In this document: piece after piece, positions 49,486 to 59,190 of the stretch
Position numbering within the stretch: position 1 is the stretch's first letter
Layout: each line of letters starts with the position of its first letter
NCBI GenBank assembly: GCA_017442225.1
Contig: JAFSAR010000003.1
Location: 35,752-99,751, forward strand
DNA length: 64,000 nucleotides
From: Clostridia bacterium
GTDB lineage: Bacteria > Bacillota > Clostridia > Oscillospirales > Acutalibacteraceae
Reading direction: 5' to 3'
Notes under the pieces: model-generated
What the model saw: only the letters and a program-made list of their open reading frames with translations
What the model was told of the DNA's origin: nothing
The model's database searches: none
Program-made: the position numbers and the translations under genes

Positions 49486-51228
49486 TCAATCGTAGGTATA
49501 CTCGGATGATGTATCCGAATCGTCGTCATAATTGCCGTTATTGCCTATAAGACCGTCGGCAAGTTCATCGCCCTTATAAGAATTTACGTAAATTTTTATA
49601 TAACTTTCTGCTGTAACTTTTTCACTGTAAGCAGGATCTTGTTCGAGCACAATACCTGGCTGAGCGTCAGAATCATATTTTTCTATAACCTCAATATTGC
49701 TGTATAAAAATCCCTGCTTCAGCAACTCTAACTTAGCACTCATTTCGTCAAGTCCGACTACATTTGCAACCGTTAGTTCCTTAGGACCAAGACTTATTGT
49801 TACCTGTATTTCGGTTTCATTCTGAACGGCTGTGCCTGCCGCTACCGATTGCGCGCAAATCATACCACGCTCGTATTTATCAGAATATTCCTTGCCCTTG
49901 ATACTGAATTTGAAACGCTCATAATCCTCAACGTCGGCAAGCTGATAATAGAACTTGCCCGAAAAATCGGGAACCTCATACAAAATAACCGAATTTTCAG
50001 CGCCCGGGTCAATGTCACCTATTGATTCAATTTCGGGCATAGATTCAATTTCCGAATTATTAAAGGTTGGCTCTTCAGTTCCAAATATCTGATCTTTGAA
50101 AACTACGCACAACACTATTGCAACAACAATAAACAGCGCTGCAGTAATTCCCGCTGAAATTGCCGCGTATTTTACACTGCTGCCGCTTTTCTTTTTGGCA
50201 GGTTGCTTTTCTTCCTCTTTTTTTGCCTTTTGCTCTGCAGCGCGTGTATTTGCGGCACGACGCAGATTTTCCTGTGTTTCGCCGTAAACCAATTCATTTT
50301 TGAATATGTCAATATTTTCAGTGCGGTTCTGAACGTTTACCTGCATACCGTTGGCAATTGCCACAAGCACCTGACGCGGCAGCTCGTCAGCAAAGCGCGC
50401 AGGGATTGAGAGCGTATCTGCCGCAAGTCTTGCCTCTGCAGAAGGAGGTACTACGCCAATAAGCACTCTGAACAGCGTGGCGCTGAGCGCATAAACGTCG
50501 GATGCCACACTTAAAGAAGCGTCTAACTTGCCGTATTGCTCGGCGGCGGCATAGCCGCTGTAAAGCTCGGCAGGGCTGTCGGTTGACGCCGTGCGCAATC
50601 GCGGTATACAAATGCCGCCAAAACGCAGTTTGCCATCGCGGCCTACCATTATTGTATCAGGCGAAATACCGCCGTTAATTATGCCCATTTCGTGCAAATC
50701 TTTAAGCGTATCTATAAGCGGTAAAAACAAAGGTCTTGCCTGTTCCCAACGCAGACAGCCACCGTTGCGCTCAAGAAAGCTACCAAGAGTGATGCCCGAT
50801 ATAATAGGCGTCACGGCATAAACCGTACCGTTTTCCTCAAACACGGTAAGCACGGGAACAATCGCCTGCAGCTCGGTAGCAATAAGTTTTTTGTTTATCT
50901 CGATAAAGTCCATAAGACCTTCGTTAAAATAAAACTCACTGCCACTTATAACCGACACCGTTTTATCTGGGTTACGATTTGAGATACCCTTTGGGTAATA
51001 TTCTTTTATATGTACGGCTGATTCCGAAGCGTTATCCCAAGCGATATACGTAATACCCTCGGTATTAACCGATACAGCCTTACCAATCACGTATCTTTCG
51101 GAAAGCAAAAATTTTACAGGCAAGCAAAAACTGTCGTTCTGGCTTGACATATCATATCCGCATATACTGCATATTTTTTCTCCGCCGTTGTCATTCATAC
51201 AACCCGGACATAATCTGTCGATATTCAA
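49486..51228 (-). CDS. Zinc-ribbon / protein-kinase-like (probable pseudokinase) / PASTA membrane protein
   Basis: About 580 aa. N-terminal zinc ribbon (CPGCMNDN and CSICGYDM), kinase-like domain about residues 40-300, a basic linker, one membrane helix (YAAISAGITAALFIVVAIVL), then PASTA-like repeats (VANVVGLDEMSAKLELLKQG; YEVPDFSGK). The kinase keeps the VAIK-type lysine (VHIKEYY) but the HRD motif reads NGGISPD and the DFG reads FGG, so the catalytic and metal-binding Asp are missing. Likely a signalling scaffold sensing peptidoglycan. TTG start at 51228 fits GGAGG; a longer ATG start at 51243 would place that site inside the gene. Confidence 0.85.
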   Translation of the reverse strand: MNIDRLCPGCMNDNGGEKICSICGYDMSSQNDSFCLPVKFLLSERYVIGKAVSVNTEGITYIAWDNASESAVHIKEYYPKGISNRNPDKTVSVISGSEFYFNEGLMDFIEINKKLIATELQAIVPVLTVFEENGTVYAVTPIISGITLGSFLERNGGCLRWEQARPLFLPLIDTLKDLHEMGIINGGISPDTIMVGRDGKLRFGGICIPRLRTASTDSPAELYSGYAAAEQYGKLDASLSVASDVYALSATLFRVLIGVVPPSAEARLAADTLSIPARFADELPRQVLVAIANGMQVNVQNRTENIDIFKNELVYGETQENLRRAANTRAAEQKAKKEEEKQPAKKKSGSSVKYAAISAGITAALFIVVAIVLCVVFKDQIFGTEEPTFNNSEIESMPEIESIGDIDPGAENSVILYEVPDFSGKFYYQLADVEDYERFKFSIKGKEYSDKYERGMICAQSVAAGTAVQNETEIQVTISLGPKELTVANVVGLDEMSAKLELLKQGFLYSNIEVIEKYDSDAQPGIVLEQDPAYSEKVTAESYIKIYVNSYKGDELADGLIGNNGNYDDDSDTSSEYTYD

Positions 51229-51282
51229 TATAACGACCTCCAAATAATATGATTTAGATATTATACCATAACTGCTACCAAA

Positions 51283-51975
51283 TTACAAGTTTTTAACTTT
51301 TGCCGCTATCGGTAACAGCTTTTTAAATACGCAGGTGTGATGCTCAGTAATGACTCTGTCCTCGTGAAGCGAGCCAAAATACCAGTGCCGGTATGTGCAA
51401 GACCTACCTATTTCTTCGAGGTAACCGTTAAGCTTGTTTATATTATCATTGTCACCACGACGAAGCAGTATCGCACTTTTTACAAGCGCAGGTGGCTCGT
51501 GGGTTATAATATAATCAACCTTACAGCCCGCCTCGTCAAGCACGCGTGCGCCGTCAGCCATTTCGTCGGGGGTCGGCTCCTCCTGTCGCCACCAGAAGCC
51601 CTCTGCCACACGCATATCCTTGTCTGTACTCTCACCGCCGCCAAACGTAAAGTATCGGTTCCCGTCTATGTCAAAAATCTGACCGCGCATCAGATGCAAC
51701 AGATTTCCTTTTATGCGGTGGACCTTACCGCCCTTCCAGACGGTCTCGCGGCAACGGTTTATTTTATCAAGGTTATCGTGAGTTCCCTCTACAAAGGCGG
51801 TTATAAATTTACGCTTGGCAAAAAAGTTGATAACCTGTTTTTCTGTTTTGGAATTATCAAATATATATCCAAAATCGCCGCAGATAATAAGTATATCGCC
51901 ACGTTTGAGTTTGCGAAACTCTTTATCATACAGACGCTCCAGATCGCCGTGCATATCGCCTGTTATATAAACCAT
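51283..51975 (-). CDS. Calcineurin-like metallophosphoesterase
   Basis: 230 aa. Metal-site motifs GDMHGD, GDFGYIFD, GTHDN (usual GNHD), THEPPAL and a final GSLHED. Soluble, substrate unknown; similar proteins are 2',3'-cyclic or symmetric phosphodiesterases. Encoded 39 nt upstream of the pseudokinase gene on the same strand and divergent from dacF. Confidence 0.88.
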   Translation of the reverse strand: MVYITGDMHGDLERLYDKEFRKLKRGDILIICGDFGYIFDNSKTEKQVINFFAKRKFITAFVEGTHDNLDKINRCRETVWKGGKVHRIKGNLLHLMRGQIFDIDGNRYFTFGGGESTDKDMRVAEGFWWRQEEPTPDEMADGARVLDEAGCKVDYIITHEPPALVKSAILLRRGDNDNINKLNGYLEEIGRSCTYRHWYFGSLHEDRVITEHHTCVFKKLLPIAAKVKNL

Positions 51976-52064
51976 TTTTTCACCGCCCTATTTAATATTC
52001 ACTCTTTATTTTTGTAAATTTATATTGTATAATAATATTATAACATACTTCTAAGGAGATTTCT

Positions 52065-53381
52065 ATGCTTAAAAGGATATTTTCTTTTATTTTAATAATT
52101 TGTTTAATTTTTACACCAATTCTCACAGTAAGCGCATACGAGCCGTCGGGTGTTGAAATCACGGCAAACGCCGCTATGCTTGTATCGCTTGACACAGACG
52201 AAGTGCTTTACGAAAAGAATGCCGACCAGCAGGTCTACCCCGCCTCAATTACAAAAATTATGACAACGCTTTTAATTTTAGAAAGCGACAAATACAGTCC
52301 AGACGCCAAAATCGCTATGACTGAGGAAGCTCTCGACCTTATAAGCGGAACAGGCAGTAGCGTTTCATTACTAAAAGTGGGTGAAGAAATAAGCCAGCTT
52401 GACCTTGTGTATATGGTGCTTATGTCGTCTTACGGCGACTGCGCGTTGCTTGCCGCAACTTATTACGGCGGCAGTGTCGAAAATTTTGTAGCAATGATGA
52501 ACACTCGCGCCGCCGAGCTTGGACTTACGGGTACTCATTATGAAAATCCTATCGGTCTGCACCACGAGGAAAATTACACAACCGCGCGCGACACATATAT
52601 TCTTACAAAATACGCCCTGCAAAACGAAACCTTTAAAGAGGTTTGCGAAAGCACCCGTCATACAGTAAAGACCAGTCTGTCGGGCGAGCGCGTTCTTTCT
52701 ACCACAAACTTTTTGCAGGATAACACTACCAACTACTATTACACCTACGCAAAGGGCGTTAAAACGGGATATACCGACGAAGCAGGCCGCTGTCTTGTAA
52801 GCACGGCAAGCTATAACGGATACAACTATATGTGTCTTGTATTCGGTTGTCCGCCAAACGGAAAAAATCATTTTACCGAAAGTAAAGAACTTTACCGTTG
52901 GGCATTTAATAATTTTGAATTCAAAAAGGTTGCCGATACCGAAAACCCTGTCGCAGAAATAGGCGTTGAATTGTCACTTGATACCGACTTTGTATCGCTT
53001 TACGTTGAAGAAAGCTTTGTGTCAGTTCTGCCAAAGGATGCCGACGACTCTACCATAAGTATTGTACCGCACCCTACCAAAGAAACGGTTGACGCGCCGA
53101 TTAAAAAAGGACAGGTTCTCGGTACCGCCGATATTATATATGCCGAGCAAGTAATCGGCACAGTTAATCTTATTTCTAACGAGAACATTGAAAAAAGCGC
53201 TATGCTTGCCGTGTTGCGCGCAATAAAACAATTCTTTACATCGTCCTATATGAAAGTGTTTTATGCTTTAATCGCTGTCGTTATTTTAATTTTTATAATC
53301 ATGGTAATTAAATTGAACAGCAAAAAAAGTAAAAAGCGTAAAATTAAATACGTACCTTATGATGAAACTAAAAGAAGATAA
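52065..53381 (+). CDS. dacF: D-alanyl-D-alanine carboxypeptidase (S11, DacF-like)
   Basis: 438 aa. Signal sequence at 1-26, the active serine in PASITKIMTT (SxxK), the third motif KTG in VKTGYTDEAG, and a C-terminal membrane anchor (FYALIAVVILIFIIMVIKL) with a basic tail. The second motif, normally S-x-N (SGNDA), reads SSYGDCALLAA, with Gly where Asn is expected. It trims the terminal D-Ala of stem peptides in the cell wall. AAGGAG precedes the ATG. Confidence 0.92.
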   Translation: MLKRIFSFILIICLIFTPILTVSAYEPSGVEITANAAMLVSLDTDEVLYEKNADQQVYPASITKIMTTLLILESDKYSPDAKIAMTEEALDLISGTGSSVSLLKVGEEISQLDLVYMVLMSSYGDCALLAATYYGGSVENFVAMMNTRAAELGLTGTHYENPIGLHHEENYTTARDTYILTKYALQNETFKEVCESTRHTVKTSLSGERVLSTTNFLQDNTTNYYYTYAKGVKTGYTDEAGRCLVSTASYNGYNYMCLVFGCPPNGKNHFTESKELYRWAFNNFEFKKVADTENPVAEIGVELSLDTDFVSLYVEESFVSVLPKDADDSTISIVPHPTKETVDAPIKKGQVLGTADIIYAEQVIGTVNLISNENIEKSAMLAVLRAIKQFFTSSYMKVFYALIAVVILIFIIMVIKLNSKKSKKRKIKYVPYDETKRR

Positions 53382-53392
53382 TTGATATATAA

Positions 53393-53420
53393 AAACAAGC
53401 CGTCATCTGACGGCTTGTTT
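53393..53420. terminator. Bidirectional terminator between dacF and pfkA
   Basis: Perfect 13-bp stem AAACAAGCCGTCA/TGACGGCTTGTTT with a 2-nt centre. Confidence 0.85.
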
Positions 53421-53435
53421 AATTTTGTTGTGATT

Positions 53436-54395
53436 CTAAATTGCAGTTTCAAGCGCAATTTTAAGCATATTCTGGTCAAACTCTTTTTTCATCTGAAGCG
53501 CTTCTTCAATGTCATAATTTACAACACTACTGCCCTGATAAGCTACCACACGGTTGCCCTTACCCTGATAAAGCAACTGCACCGCCGCATAACCCATCTG
53601 TGTTGCGCGCAATCTGTCTCGTAAGGTTGGGTTACCGCCGCGTTGAACGTGACCCAAAACGGTCGCGCGTGAGTCAACGCCTGTACCTGCCATAATCTGC
53701 TTAGCGATATCTTCTACACCGCCAACACCCTCAGCTACAATTACAATAAAGTGCTTTTTGCCGTTGTTCTTGGTAATGTTTATTTTGCGGATAATGCTTT
53801 CAATATTTACGGGCACCTCAGGCACCATAATTGCGGTAGCGCCAACGGCAATACCCGTCTGCACAGCGATATAACCCGCGTGTCTACCCATAACCTCAAT
53901 AACACTGCATCGGTCGTGTGACTGTGCAGTATCGCGGATTTTGTCAACCATTTCCATCGCGGTGTTCATGGCGGTATCAAAGCCTATGGTATATTCTGTG
54001 CAGGCAATATCGTTATCAATTGTACCGGGTACGCCAATGCAGGGTACACCGTGACGTGAAAGTTCAAGCGCGCCGCGGAACGATCCGTCGCCGCCAATTA
54101 CAACCAAGCCCTCTATGCCGTGCTTTTTGCAAGTCGCTACAGCCTCAAGCACGCCCTCTTCAGTTCTGAATTTGGGACAACGCGCGGTATAAAGCAATGT
54201 GCCGCCTCGGTTTATAACGTCAGAAACCGAACGGGCATCCATATCAAAAATGTCTTCTTCTATAAGACCTGCATATCCTCGTCTTACACCTTTAACTGTC
54301 ATACCAAGCGAAATGGCAGTTCGCACTACGGCGCGTACCGCAGCGTTCATACCCGGCGCATCGCCGCCGCTTGTTAAAACACCTATAGTTTTCAT
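53436..54395 (-). CDS. pfkA: ATP-dependent 6-phosphofructokinase
   Basis: 319 aa. TSGGDAPGMNAAVRAVVR (ATP site), GGDGSFRGA, the catalytic TIDNDI, MVEVMGR-type VIEVMGRHAGYIA, and the C-terminal LGHVQRGGNPT. Committing step of glycolysis. Lies downstream of dnaE on the same strand, a common Firmicute order. Confidence 0.97.
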   Translation of the reverse strand: MKTIGVLTSGGDAPGMNAAVRAVVRTAISLGMTVKGVRRGYAGLIEEDIFDMDARSVSDVINRGGTLLYTARCPKFRTEEGVLEAVATCKKHGIEGLVVIGGDGSFRGALELSRHGVPCIGVPGTIDNDIACTEYTIGFDTAMNTAMEMVDKIRDTAQSHDRCSVIEVMGRHAGYIAVQTGIAVGATAIMVPEVPVNIESIIRKINITKNNGKKHFIVIVAEGVGGVEDIAKQIMAGTGVDSRATVLGHVQRGGNPTLRDRLRATQMGYAAVQLLYQGKGNRVVAYQGSSVVNYDIEEALQMKKEFDQNMLKIALETAI

Positions 54396-54464
54396 GTTAC
54401 TATCATCTCCAAAATATATGCCAAGTTATTATACAACATAAATTTTAAAACTGCAACCATTTTT

Positions 54465-57400
54465 TTACTTTATCACAAGTTTTACATTGCTTTCGCCCAA
54501 AACCCGCGACAAAGCACTGGTAAGAGCTTGTGACGGCTCAATTTTTAGTCTGTCGGGAGCCAAAATGCGCTTGCTTGTATCCTCGCATACAATTATAACG
54601 TCACTGTCACCGTGGTACTTGGACAGAACGTCGCACACCATATTGAATTTCTGAGAATTAAGGCTTGGTATTTTTAAATAAAGAGTTGCCGTTTCTTCAC
54701 CGTTTTGCGCGCTTTCGGGCACAACCTCTACCGATTCGCAAACGAGCTCGGGGTCGCGGTCCTCACGCTCACTCACTTTACCGTTTATTACAACGACATT
54801 ACCCGATATCATAATCGGTCGGTAAGCGGCAAGTGTTGCCGAAAACACAATAATGTCTATACTGCCTGTTGTATCCTCAAGCGTGGTGTATGCGATTGTG
54901 TTTTTGTTTTTTAGTTGTTTTAGTTTAATATCGCCCAACACGCCGACAACGCTTATTCTACGCCCGTCGGCTATTTTTTTTGCATTTATATCGCCCACGG
55001 GAAAAAATCTCGCGCTGCGCGCAAATGCGCGGTAGCTGTTCATCGGGTGACCTGACAGATACATACCCGTAGCCGCCTTTTCCATACTGAGCAGTTCGGA
55101 TTTTGGCATTTCGTCTATATCCGTAAGCTCAAAGCTTACGCTTTCCTTGCTGTCGCCAAATAAATCAAGCTGATTTTCAGACGAAAAGCGTTGTGTATCC
55201 TCTATAACCGATAACACCTTATCAATATTGTATATCATTTTGCGACGGTTATCCTCAAGTTCATCCATCGCGCCGCTTTTTATAAGCCCTTCAAGCGCTC
55301 TGCGATTAAAATTACGGCTATAGTTCCGACTGCAAAAATCATACATAGAGGTATATCTGCCGTTTTTTCGCTCTTCTACCAATTGATTTATAAGGTTTGA
55401 GCCAAGATTGCGTACAGCAAGCAGTCCAAAGCGAATACCCGATTTATCGGCTGTGAAGTTTTCGTAGCTTTCGTTGACAGAGGGCGGTAAAATTTTGATA
55501 CCCATTCGCCTGCATTCTGCAGTGTATTGCGATATTTTATCAGGACTGTCAAGCACGCTTGTAAGTAATGCCGCAGAATACTGCGCAGGATAATGGCATT
55601 TAAGATATGCCGTACGGTAAGCCACCACAGCGTATGCCGCTGCGTGCGATTTGTTAAAAGCGTAAGAGCTAAACGCCGAAATTTCATCAAAGAGCTTTTC
55701 TGCCACAGCTTCGCTGACACCGCGGTTAACTGCGCCGTCGCAAATTACGTTGCCATGGGAATCTTTTTCGCCGTAAATAAACGCATTGCGTTCACGCTGT
55801 AAAACGTCGTGCTTTTTTTTGGACATTGCGCGGCGCACAATATCGGCGCGACCTAAAGAATACCCTGCAAGAGAGCGGAATATCTGCATTACCTGCTCCT
55901 GATAAACGATACAGCCGTAGGTTACGTTGAGTATAGGTTCAAGTAGCGGCGTATCGTATTTTACATTCTGCGGATTATGACGGTTGTGTATATAACGCGG
56001 TATCGAGTCCATAGGACCGGGTCGGTAAAGCGAAATAATCGCGATCAAATCCTCAAGCGTTTCGGGGCGGAATTTGCGTAACACGTTTTTCATACCGTCG
56101 GATTCAAACTGAAATACGCCGTCGGTAAAGCCCTCGCCCATCATTTTAAAGGTGGCGGCATCATCCATAGGTATATTATCTGCGCAAAAATCGGGATTTT
56201 CTTTCTGCACGTCCTTTTCGGTATCGGCAATAACTGTGAGGTTGCGAAGACCTAAAAAGTCCATTTTGAGTAATCCCAATTCATCGAGCGCTGTCATTGT
56301 GTACTGCGTTACAACCGCTTCATCATTGAGCGCAAGCGGTACGTAATCACTGACGGGTCGGTCGGATATAACAACACCTGCCGCGTGAGTAGATGCGTGT
56401 CGCGGCATACCCTCTAATCTTATTGCCATATCTATAAGTTCTTTTATAAGAATGTCACCGTCATATAAATTTTTAAGCTCTTTTGAGGTCCCGAGTGCGC
56501 GTTCGAGAGTCATACCAATTGCGTGCGGTATAAGTTTTGCGGTTTTATCGCAGGTAGCATAAGGTATATCCATCGCCCTACCAACGTCGCGCACGGCAGC
56601 ACGCGCAGCCATTGTACCAAAGGTTACTATCTGCGCTACGTGATCAGCGCCGTATTTTTCTATAACATAGTCAATAACCTTCTGACGATTTACATAGCAA
56701 AAGTCAACGTCAAAGTCGGGCATAGAAACACGTTCAGGATTTAAAAAACGCTCAAACAGCAAATTATATTTTATGGGATCAATGCCCGTAATACCTATGC
56801 AGTACGCCGCTATACTGCCCGCGCCAGATCCACGCCCCGGACCTACGGGGATGTTGTGACTTTTAGCGTAATTTATAAAATCCCAGACTATCAGATAATA
56901 GTCTACGTATCCCATCTTGTTTATGACAGAAAGCTCATATTCCAAGCGGTCAATAACGTGTTTTTCGGGATTTTCACCATAATTTTTATAAAGCCCGTCA
57001 TAGCATTTTCGGCGGAAGTATTCATAATGGTCTTCTCCGCCCGTATCAAAAAACGGCAGTTTGATTTTGCCGAACTCAAGCTCTACATTGCAACGCTCGG
57101 CAATCTTTTCGGTGTTTGAAATAGCCTCAGGCAAATCTGGAAACGCGTCGCGCATTTCCTCTTCGGTTTTTAAATAAAACTCTTCAGTTTTAAATTCAAG
57201 ATTATTTTTATCGCTGATTTTACTGCCCGTTTGCACGCACAGCAAAACCTTATGCATAAAGCTGTCATCTTTGTTTGGGTAGTGAACGTCGTTTGTAGCA
57301 ACAATAGGTATACCTATTTCCTGTGAAAGTCTTTTGATATAACTGTTTACCGTCTGCTGTTCTGGTATGCCGTGATTTTGCACCTCAAGAAAATAATTGT

Positions 57401-57902
57401 TTTCGCCGAATACGTTTTTATACCAAAGAGCCGTGTCGCGCGCCTTATTGTAATCGCCGTCCATAATCGCGCGCGGTATCTCACCCGCAAGGCAGGCAGA
57501 AAGCGCAATAAGTCCGCCGTGATACCTCGCTAAAAGCTCGCGATCAACACGCGGTTTAGAATAAAATCCTTCGGTAAATCCCGCCGATACAAGCTTTATA
57601 AGGTTCTGATAACCCTCGTTGTTTTCACAAAGCAGCACCAGATGACTGTAATTTCCGCCCTCTTGCTTTTGCTTGTCAAAACGACTTTTTGGAGCCACGT
57701 AAACCTCACAACCAATAATTGGTTTAATACCCTTTTTCTTTGCCGCTTTGTAAAAATCTATAGCGCCATACATAACGCCGTGGTCGGTAATTGCAACCGC
57801 CGTTTGTCCGCGCGCGGCTACCGCGTCAAAAAGCCGATTTATACGGCAACAGCCGTCAAGCAAGCTGTATTCGGTATGCAAATGCAGATGTGTGAAGCCC
57901 AT
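54465..57902 (-). CDS. dnaE: DNA polymerase III alpha subunit
   Basis: 1145 aa. N-terminal PHP domain (FTHLHLHTEYSLLDG, AITDHGVMYGA), polymerase core with the catalytic PDFDVDF, RHASTHAAGVVIS and YRPGPM, helix-hairpin-helix region (FNRRALEGLIKSGAMDEL) and a C-terminal OB domain (VGVLGDIKLKQLKNKNTIAY). DnaE-type replicative or lagging-strand polymerase. Sits between whiA and pfkA. Confidence 0.98.
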   Translation of the reverse strand: MGFTHLHLHTEYSLLDGCCRINRLFDAVAARGQTAVAITDHGVMYGAIDFYKAAKKKGIKPIIGCEVYVAPKSRFDKQKQEGGNYSHLVLLCENNEGYQNLIKLVSAGFTEGFYSKPRVDRELLARYHGGLIALSACLAGEIPRAIMDGDYNKARDTALWYKNVFGENNYFLEVQNHGIPEQQTVNSYIKRLSQEIGIPIVATNDVHYPNKDDSFMHKVLLCVQTGSKISDKNNLEFKTEEFYLKTEEEMRDAFPDLPEAISNTEKIAERCNVELEFGKIKLPFFDTGGEDHYEYFRRKCYDGLYKNYGENPEKHVIDRLEYELSVINKMGYVDYYLIVWDFINYAKSHNIPVGPGRGSGAGSIAAYCIGITGIDPIKYNLLFERFLNPERVSMPDFDVDFCYVNRQKVIDYVIEKYGADHVAQIVTFGTMAARAAVRDVGRAMDIPYATCDKTAKLIPHAIGMTLERALGTSKELKNLYDGDILIKELIDMAIRLEGMPRHASTHAAGVVISDRPVSDYVPLALNDEAVVTQYTMTALDELGLLKMDFLGLRNLTVIADTEKDVQKENPDFCADNIPMDDAATFKMMGEGFTDGVFQFESDGMKNVLRKFRPETLEDLIAIISLYRPGPMDSIPRYIHNRHNPQNVKYDTPLLEPILNVTYGCIVYQEQVMQIFRSLAGYSLGRADIVRRAMSKKKHDVLQRERNAFIYGEKDSHGNVICDGAVNRGVSEAVAEKLFDEISAFSSYAFNKSHAAAYAVVAYRTAYLKCHYPAQYSAALLTSVLDSPDKISQYTAECRRMGIKILPPSVNESYENFTADKSGIRFGLLAVRNLGSNLINQLVEERKNGRYTSMYDFCSRNYSRNFNRRALEGLIKSGAMDELEDNRRKMIYNIDKVLSVIEDTQRFSSENQLDLFGDSKESVSFELTDIDEMPKSELLSMEKAATGMYLSGHPMNSYRAFARSARFFPVGDINAKKIADGRRISVVGVLGDIKLKQLKNKNTIAYTTLEDTTGSIDIIVFSATLAAYRPIMISGNVVVINGKVSEREDRDPELVCESVEVVPESAQNGEETATLYLKIPSLNSQKFNMVCDVLSKYHGDSDVIIVCEDTSKRILAPDRLKIEPSQALTSALSRVLGESNVKLVIK

Positions 57903-57916
57903 GCCGTATCAACTCC

Positions 57917-58807
57917 TTACTTTATTTCTTCATATATTTCTATTATTTTTTTTAGTCGGTGGTTAAGTCCTGAAACAGTAATGGTTTCAGGAGAATTTTT
58001 ACACAACTCCTTAAGTGATGCTTCGGGATATTTTAAGCGAAGCCTTGCCGCTGCAATGAGTTCTTCGGGCAAAGATGAGAGCATCTCTCTTTTTATTAAA
58101 TATTCTATCGCTTTGCGTTGTTTCATTGACGCCTCTATAGTTTTATTTATATTGGCGCCGTCGCAGTTAAACACGCGGTTGGTCTTGTTGTTTACCTCTT
58201 TTATTATGGTAGTTTCTATCAGTTCAAGACTTCGCGCCGACGCGCCTATAAGCGCCAGCAAATTTATTATCATCTCGCTGCGCTTTATATATACCACAAA
58301 GCCCTTACCTCTGGTAGAAATATTTGCCGCAACCGAATGACGCGCTAAAATATCACGCAGTTCTTGTGCTAACGCCTCGTTTTTTACGGGAAAATCCACC
58401 CTATAGCTTTTTGCAGGGTCACTCATCTGCCCACACGCTAAAAACGCGCCGCGTACAAATGCCGCCTCACAGCAAGCGCGGTTAAAAAATTCGTGGCTGA
58501 TTTTGCCCTCTACCATACCAAAATCCACCGACGCTAAAATTTTAAGCCTATCAATCTCATCGGCAATTTCCGCTTTATAGGTTGTGTTTTTACTCTCGCC
58601 AACCGTTATTTTAACATCTACGTCGTAATTTTTCTTTATCAAAGCAGAATAAAGCTTTGTCACCGCCTCATTTTCACTCTGCATAGATATCTTCTGAGCG
58701 CCAAACGCTCTGCCAAACAGCAAGAGTCCGTATGTGAGCGCCTGCACACAGCAACGCGACACCTTAATATCGGTAAGTTCGGTTTTTATATCTGAACAAA
58801 AAGACAT
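57917..58807 (-). CDS. whiA: DNA-binding protein WhiA
   Basis: 296 aa. Degenerate LAGLIDADG homing-endonuclease-like N-terminal part and a C-terminal HTH (YPEASLKELCKNSPETITVS) ending GLNHRLKKIIEIYEE. In B. subtilis it influences cell division and chromosome segregation. Four bases separate it from the RapZ-like gene. yvcK, normally between rapZ and whiA, is absent. Confidence 0.95.
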   Translation of the reverse strand: MSFCSDIKTELTDIKVSRCCVQALTYGLLLFGRAFGAQKISMQSENEAVTKLYSALIKKNYDVDVKITVGESKNTTYKAEIADEIDRLKILASVDFGMVEGKISHEFFNRACCEAAFVRGAFLACGQMSDPAKSYRVDFPVKNEALAQELRDILARHSVAANISTRGKGFVVYIKRSEMIINLLALIGASARSLELIETTIIKEVNNKTNRVFNCDGANINKTIEASMKQRKAIEYLIKREMLSSLPEELIAAARLRLKYPEASLKELCKNSPETITVSGLNHRLKKIIEIYEEIK

Positions 58808-58811
58808 ATCT

Positions 58812-59186
58812 TTAATCCTCTATATTTATATCACGGTGAAAACACTCGGCGTCATATCCTTGTGTCAGCAAAGCCTCGCAGACCTTTATAGCAAAAGTAA
58901 CCGAGCGATGATGACCGCCCGTACAGCCGAAGGACACCGTCATTTTCTCTACTCCGTAATTTTCTTTAATCGGTATTACAATTAAGAGCATTTCTATTAT
59001 TTTTTTAAGATATTCTTTGCTTTGTTCCGTACTCAGAACATAATCGCGAACGGGCTTGTCCAAACCTGTTTTGTGTTTTAACTGCTCTATGTAAAAAGGA
59101 TTAGGCAGACAGCGCACATCGAAAACAAAATCCGTCTGCGCCTCTGCCCCATTTTTAAATCCAAAGGATCTGCACTCTATTTTCAT
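58812..59186 (-). CDS. Stand-alone RapZ C-terminal domain protein
   Basis: 124 aa corresponding only to the C-terminal half of RapZ/YvcJ: FDVRCLPNPFYIEQLKHKTG, then the conserved SFGCTGGHHRSVTFA. The N-terminal P-loop ATPase domain (about 150 aa with GxSGAGKS) is absent. In E. coli RapZ this C-terminal domain binds RNA and glucosamine-6-phosphate. The frame starts cleanly 4 nt after murB, and no P-loop sequence lies upstream, so it is a compact gene and not a frameshifted fragment. Role here unknown. Confidence 0.88.
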   Translation of the reverse strand: MKIECRSFGFKNGAEAQTDFVFDVRCLPNPFYIEQLKHKTGLDKPVRDYVLSTEQSKEYLKKIIEMLLIVIPIKENYGVEKMTVSFGCTGGHHRSVTFAIKVCEALLTQGYDAECFHRDINIED

Positions 59187-59190
59187 TTAA

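Noticed and set aside
58812..59190. RapZ as a frameshifted full-length gene
   Set aside because: The region upstream is murB with its own intact end 4 nt away; no P-loop coding remnants are seen in any frame.
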